DNA from: Polyporus tsugae | Lineage: Eukaryota > Basidiomycota > Agaricomycetes > Polyporales > Polyporaceae | Assembly: GCA_024305745.1 (NCBI GenBank) | Contig: JAHRBS010000006.1 | Location: 746,501 to 810,500, forward strand | Length of the DNA stretch: 64,000 nucleotides | Direction of reading: 5' to 3' | Shown here: piece after piece, positions 58,641 through 64,000 of the stretch | How the letters are laid out: each line of letters starts with the position of its first letter | Numbering within the stretch: the first letter of the stretch is position 1 | Position numbers and translations under genes: made by a program | The notes under the pieces: model-generated | What the model was told of the DNA's origin: nothing | Database searches by the model: none | The model's input: the letters and a program-made list of their open reading frames with translations, nothing else

Positions 58641-60045
58641 ATGACGTCTTCTGCAGATGTCAAGAACATTGTCATCGTCGGCGGAGGCATCGTCGGCTGC
58701 ACGACCGCCTTCTACCTCGCAAGCCACCCGCGCTATCCGTCCTCATCCACCAATATCACCCTCATAGAGGCATCCAAATCCGGCGTGGCGCAGGGCGCGT
58801 CTGGCAAGGCAGGCGGGCTCGTCGCCAAGTGGGCGTACCCCAAAGAGCTCGTCAACGTCTCATTCCCCGAGCACGTCCGCCTCACCAAGGAGCACAACGG
58901 CGAGCAGCGTTGGGGGTGGCGCATGGTCAATTGCGGGAGCTGGGAGGGACAGGGTGAGGCGCTCGAGGACTCCGGCACTGGTACTGGAGTTGGCATGGGC
59001 GGGAAGCGGAAGAGCCTGGAGAAGACGTTGGGGCTGGACTCGACAGACAGCTCGAAGGACGCGAACGCGAGCGCCATTTCTGGGCTTCCCAATGACTTGA
59101 ACTGGATCAAGCCATCCCTCACCGAGTCTTACTCGCCTATGGCCCCGTTCGGCGCGACGGCGCAGGTGCACCCATACCTCTTCACCACCAGCATGATGGA
59201 CCTCGCGAAGGAGAATGGGGTCAAATACGTCTCCGGGAAGGTCACCGAGATCAACATCTCCAAATCGAAGGGCTCGAGTCCGCATGTCACCGGGGTCACA
59301 TACACGCCCTCGGAGCCCAGCCCCGATGCTGCCAGTGGACCGCAAACGCTCTCCGCGACGCACGTCATCCTCGCCGGGGGCGCATGGTCCCCCAGGCTCG
59401 TCTCTTCCCTTCCCATCGCCGGCACCCGCGCGCACAGCATCACAATCCTCCCCAAGCAAGGCACGACGATCGCCCCGTACGTCCTTTTCACCGAGATCTC
59501 CCTCCCGCCCGACCTCGCCTCCGAGTCGAACACCGCCAGCCCCGAGATCTACGCGCGCCCGACGAACGAGGTGTACTGCTGCGGCCCGGGCGACGACGTG
59601 CCCGTGCCCGAGACGGTAGACGACGTGGAGGTCGACGCGCGCGCGTGCGAGAGCATCCGCGAGCACGTCGCGAGCATCTCTGCGGAGCTCCGAGAGGGGT
59701 CGGTCGACAGGCGGCAGGCGTGCTTCCTCCCCGTCGTGAGCCTCGGAGGCGGGCCCATCGTGGGTGCGGCGGATTCGGTGGCGAAAGGCCTGATCATTGC
59801 GACGGGGCATACGTGTTGGGTATGTACCTCCCTCAGGCTTGCGTCGTTTCGTCTGTGTGAGACTTTGAGGCTGGTTATGATTGGCGGTGTGGTGCTTGCA
59901 AAGGTACCGGCCACTGATAGAGCTTTCTCTTGCGCAGGGAATCTGTAACGCACCCGGGACGGCGAAGGCGATTTCCGAGCTCGTGATGGATGGCAAGATT
60001 AAGTGCGCGAACCTCGACAAGCTCAGACCATCGCGCTTCCTGTGA
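58641..60045 (+). CDS. FAD-dependent oxidoreductase, DAO family (Tda3-like)
   Basis: Two exons, 58641-59819 and 59938-60045, are joined in phase and give 428 residues. IVIVGGGIVGCTTAFYLA (residues ~10-27) is the Rossmann dinucleotide-binding motif; SGKAGGLVAKWAYP and the C-terminal ATGHTCWGICNAPGTAKAISELV complete the FAD-binding fold of the D-amino-acid/glycine oxidase superfamily. In fungi the closest-looking group is that of the putative oxidoreductase Tda3, linked in yeast to endosomal recycling; the substrate here is unknown. A Gly/Ser/Thr-rich loop (~110-145) is inserted after the WRMVNCGSWEG segment. No signal peptide or membrane segment. The intron falls in the conserved GHTCWGI motif. 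The gene is intact. Confidence 0.9.
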
Positions 60046-60771
60046 ACACCCCTTCCTAAGTAACTATAGGGTGCGCGACACTGGTCGCAGCCGAGTAGTA
60101 CGGCGGCGCCACAATGCGCATATATTCCATCCAAACAGCGCTAAAGGCTCACGGATGATTAGAGGACATATGGGAATGTACATGCTACGACAACCGGTTG
60201 TATCCATAGAGAAATGTAGCCATTGATTACACGTTTTCTTCACAGTCCGAGATAGAACGGTACGAGTGTAGGGGCGGCTCGGGCATGGCCCCGGTTGGGG
60301 GTATCCTCATACCATAACGCGAGAGAGACACTGACAGGAAGCAGGAGTGCCGTGAAAATTCTACGGGATGAGGTTATACGTATGGAGGTCCATAGTACTA
60401 GAGTGACCGAGGTTGTAACAAGTGCCGATCGATCTATAAGCTGAGATAGCGCATTGAACGTTTTTATGAGGCATCAAGGGTGTCTTCGAGCTCTTGAAAA
60501 CTGTTGGACGAAAACTTATGCTACAGCAAGTCGTATGCGGATCAGACGAGAACTGAGTAGAGTACATTACCGCGCTGAGTACAGTGGTATGGTAGCAAGC
60601 TGAGCGTTTGATGAAAGGATATCCGAGTCGAGTATGCTGGTGCAATACGAAGGAGACGGTCGATGATTATTGGTACTTGCACTTGGTATATGCGTCAAGC
60701 TGAGACTGGAACACCATGGGAATAGCGTATCATAAGAGTACACTGTTCGCAGTGGAAACCTCTGCGAACTC
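60046..60771. other. Convergent 3' intergenic region
   Basis: Lies between the stop codons of the FAD oxidoreductase (+) and the unknown gene (-). No gene seen. Confidence 0.4.
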
Positions 60772-61898
60772 TCAAAACTGAACTACGTGGCTACTCCTCC
60801 CGCGAAGCGAACTCTCCAAAGGCGAGACCGGCGCAAGGCATTGCACCGAAAGGCGCTTCTCGAAAGACTCGCCGACAGGGATCGCGCGCTGGCCCTCCAC
60901 CGGTTTCACCAAGAAGTCGACGGGATAATCCACCTCGATGACGGGAAGCCGCGGGGTAGGGAGACCAGCCGGCACGGCCGTGACGTGAGGAGAGACCAGA
61001 GCGGACGGGTCAGGGACCTTCGACCGCTCACATACATCTTTCGCGTCCCTCGCAACGTCGCACGTCACGGCCCTGGTCCTCGAGGCAACCGCGGAGAGCT
61101 TAACTGCAGCACGAGGTGGAGGAGCGGAAAGCGGTACAGAAGCGCCCTGCTGCTGCTGCAATCGCGCCGCGTCAGAAGTGACGTTCCACGCTATCCGCAC
61201 GAGGTCGACGAGCGTCGCGTCGCCGGGCGACAGCGCAAGGACGTTCCGCCAGATACCCTGGTTGAACGCGACGCGCGCAGCGAGTGCCTCCGGCGTGCAC
61301 TGGCGTGCCATCGCCGCCGCCATCGCGGGCGCGGAGGGGAACTCCTCTATCACGGCGAGGGGGAGGAGGTACGTCACGAGCGCGCTCGCGCTAGAGCCCG
61401 CGGAACTTGAAACCCTCCGACGAGGTGAGGGCGACGCGAACTCGGAGGAAATACCAGGGCCGATGATGGGTGGTGGGCTCGGGAGTGGGATATCTTGCGT
61501 GAACAACAGGACGTGCGGCAGGCTGGGAGGGTGAGGGACGCAGAGTGGGATGACGGGGAGGGTGACGAAGCGCGCACCGGTCGTGCGGTCCGCGCGGATG
61601 TGTGGGGAAGGAGACTTGGACCACTTGCTGGTCAGCGTAGCGGCGCCGAGGGCGCGTGCAGTATCATGGCCGAAGTTAAGGAAAAACGATTCCGCGTCGA
61701 TGGGGATCAGATAAGGATCGAAGTCGCGGTGTTGAGGCGCGTCCGGCGAGGAGACCAGTGAGGGGGTGGATAACGCGTCCAATCCGCGAGAGAGTGTCGA
61801 CTTGTTGCAGAGAGATTGGGATGCGCTACTGAGAACAGCGAGGACATGTGTCGGGAGAGCGTCGGAAACGCGCACGAGAGGCATCTCCACTGTCTGAG
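60772..61898 (-). CDS. Unknown Pro/Ser-rich protein, main C-terminal exon
   Basis: An open frame of about 375 residues reads VEMPLVRVSDALPTHVLAVLSS...DPYLIPIDAESFFLNFGHDTARALG...RFVTLPVIPLCVPHPPSLPHVLLF...TYLLPLAVIEEFPSAPAMAAAMARQCTPEALAARVAFNQGIWRNVLALSPGDATLVDLVRIAWNVTSDAARL and ends RGRSSHVVQF. Hydrophobic blocks alternate with disordered Ser/Pro runs, typical of basidiomycete-specific proteins. The upstream acceptor (TTTCCTTTAG near 61920) implies more exons. Candidate coding pieces are at 61920-62231 (MENIPRPFSPQYVPQPLSP...) and ~62263-62320 (WLWHTLPVTRHDLQAIT), but I could not join them in phase. No family recognised. Confidence 0.6.
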
Positions 61899-62231
61899 GG
61901 ACGCTTTCATCTCTTCCTAAAGGAAAGGAAACAGGGGAGACGTTGTAATGGTCATGAATGATCCTAAGACATCGTCAATCGGGCTTTGTTTCGGTGACAG
62001 CGTAGGGGGTACACACGTGTTAGGATCCTGTTTTGGTTGTGAAACCGTCGACAGATACAGCGGGCTACCCGACCGTTCAGGTAAAACGGCCGGTGTTGCG
62101 GTACGTTGGGGGGCGAAGGTGCGCGCATGGAACGGCGAAGGACTAAGTGGTTGCGGAACATATTGGGGCGAGAACGGGCGTGGTATGTTTTCCATTGATC
62201 TTCGACAATAAAACGGTTGGGAAAGGCTCAC

Positions 62232-63622
62232 AATTGCAATATATCATGTCATAATGAAGCACTCACCCGTAATCGCTTGCAGGTCGTGCCGTGTCACTGG
62301 GAGTGTATGCCACAGCCAGTGTCAGCGAGGAAATGAAGGCAACTTGAAGGTGGAAGGGAAGAACAAGGTGCGAATGGTTCCGCTCCCAGACCTTCGAAGA
62401 CATAAGGAAGGTGTCGCCTCGGGAGGCGATCCGGCAGCATTAGAGAACGACGTCAGCGAAATTCTTATGTGAGCCAAAGATATGGGATGGTTCATCCCCA
62501 ACCGTCCCTTCGGTGCCACATCGCCCCCCATACTGGACCACGAGTTTGATGGATTGCCGCGTCGCGATCTATCGAAGTTCTATCGAGCGATTTTCTCCCT
62601 CTCCACTCCACATAGTCTCTCGCGAAGATCCATGTCTTGCTCATGCGAGACTCGAGAAGACCTAGATCAGGTCCCGGACACCACGTTCACAGTCGTGCCG
62701 GAAAATGCTTCTAACCCTAACAGTTCTCGTCAACGCATGATGCTTCCGCCGCTAAGCACTTACCTTAGAATCCGGGGAGGGAGAAGAACAAGGGCTGACA
62801 TGATGTGAGTCGACCGGATGACATCACCGCAAAGGTTCCCATTAACCTCGATGATATCAATCAGCGGGGGATTACTCCATTAGCAGGATGCGTTTCAGAC
62901 GATTGAATGGTTTGAAGCTTGATTGAGCTGGCTTGAGTGGTGCAGCGATGCCGACTGGCGGTTCATGCCGACACTTTTCGTTGACAGGTGTGCTGCCCCC
63001 GTGTGCGTGGCTGCAGTTCATCGGCATTAATTCCTACAGCAGCATCAGGATTGCAGTAATTTACTACTTACCGGATGTCTTGGGGGCCCGGGGCGTTGAC
63101 TCCCTATTGACTGATCGATGCTGGTCGAAGGATCTATCGGCATACAGGAAAGCGCGCGCTGGAGACGGCTGAGAGCTTGGGCGCCAGCCTGGTCTCTCCT
63201 CTCACCAGCTCTCACAGACCTCCAACTCAGACTCTGCCTTGAGCCTACACACCTATCATGAAGCGACTCAGATCGCCACATACAGGGTCTCATTCCGTCA
63301 TGGCCGGGATCTCAGTACGACTCGTGACACGGTGGCCTTTCCACGACGAGCCCGGCCCTGCCGTAGCAAGTTGCCCGCAGCCTTCCATTGTGTTCTAACA
63401 GTTCTATTCCAGCGTCGGTCCAGCTACCCTCCACTCTGGGTAATCCATTGCCGCAGCACGGTCTTGTCAACCTTATATCGTCCAGGTAGAGCTGCAGCAC
63501 CTCTGCTGTTGTACGTCCCTGAGTCTTAGGATATGAACCAACCCCCCCCCTGGATCACCTCGTCATCCCCACTCTCTTTCTCAAGCCATCTCATTTACAC
63601 CACGCGCCTAAAATCAGTTGAT
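62232..63622. other. Region with possible 5' exons of the unknown gene and otherwise intergenic
   Basis: Besides the possible exon at ~62263-62320 (-), only short frames are present. A run of about nine C lies near 63542. Confidence 0.35.
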
Positions 63623-64000
63623 ATGGATCAGTCCATCAACCAGGCCCTCCCACAACTGGTGCAGACCTTGTTGACGACGTTGTCAGTCGAGCTCTCGTCG
63701 ACCAAGTAAGCTCATGTTGCGTACTTCATCGGATTTGCAGCTAACATTTCACGCCATTGTCTATGACAGCATATCCACAGTGAGTACAACAGGCTCAAAT
63801 GATTATCCTCTCCTTAGACGACCGATTCTATCCCATCACAGCTCCGCCTCGTCGATGATGCGTTGTCCAGCTTCGTCCATACCGCCGTGCGTACCCAACT
63901 CAACCAGTGCGCCCCAGTCAATCGACTCCCGCCAGAGGTCCTCTCCGCCATCTTCGATCTTGTTCACTACGGCTCCTCAAACAGTGACGGCCTAGATGCG
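63623..64000 (+). CDS. F-box-like protein, 5' end (runs off the right edge)
   Basis: Three exons in phase: 63623-63705, a 10-nt microexon 63770-63779, and 63818 to beyond 64000. The product starts MDQSINQALPQLVQTLLTT; its end in the window, NQCAPVNRLPPEVLSAIFDLVHYGS, is the classic F-box-like helix pattern (RLPPEVLSAIFDLV) of Agaricomycete proteins that usually continue with leucine-rich repeats. An SCF adaptor role is inferred from the family. It is not closely similar to the F-box gene at 17881. Confidence 0.75.

Noticed and set aside
58860..60134. 424-codon minus-strand frame opposite the FAD oxidoreductase
   Set aside because: Antisense shadow: Arg/Gly-rich, no domain, and the plus strand carries clear DAO-family motifs.

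Overview
The window looks like nuclear DNA of a filamentous basidiomycete, most likely an Agaricomycete (mushroom or polypore type). Genes are dense, with many 50-80 bp GT-AG introns and several microexons. HET-domain incompatibility genes, F-box genes, DUF4470 and DUF6532 genes and a Plavaka transposon are present. No rRNA, CRISPR or prokaryotic signal was seen. All exon boundaries come from reading splice signals and checking phase, without transcript data.

Layout. 1-4.1 kb: the 5' part of PEX3 (-, running off the left edge), divergent from a tiny five-exon membrane protein gene (+), then a two-exon unknown gene (-). 4.6-26.9 kb: an accessory region built from repeats of one unit, [decayed block X] - HET gene - DUF2461 gene - tRNA-like piece. 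Unit 1 has an intact HET and a broken DUF2461. Unit 2 has a HET with two nonsense codons and a broken DUF2461. Unit 3 has an intact HET and the best DUF2461 gene. An F-box gene flanked by two decayed ~1.8 kb direct repeats (Y) sits between units 2 and 3. 26.9-33.8 kb: a sparse stretch with a MITE-like element, then an eight-exon acetyl-CoA synthetase gene. 33.8-37.8 kb: unit 4, inverted relative to units 1-3 and fully decayed, so the synthetase lies between large inverted arms. 38.5-46.2 kb: two tandem DUF4470 genes with matching exon structure; the second has an in-frame stop. 47.3-57.5 kb: a fifth HET gene split by a 7,942 bp Plavaka element that carries its transposase and a divergent DUF6532 gene. 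58.6-64 kb: an FAD oxidoreductase, an unknown Pro/Ser-rich protein, and the start of an F-box gene at the right edge.

Interpretation. Housekeeping genes (PEX3, acetyl-CoA synthetase, FAD oxidoreductase) frame a locus under birth-and-death evolution. HET proteins are known in fungi as triggers of non-self recognition cell death. The repeated linkage of HET with DUF2461 recalls known linked incompatibility pairs, but a functional link is only inferred and simple segmental duplication explains it too. The clearest single event is the transposon insertion into the fifth HET gene. Removing the element and one 2-bp target duplication restores an open frame of 744 codons, which points to a recent insertion.
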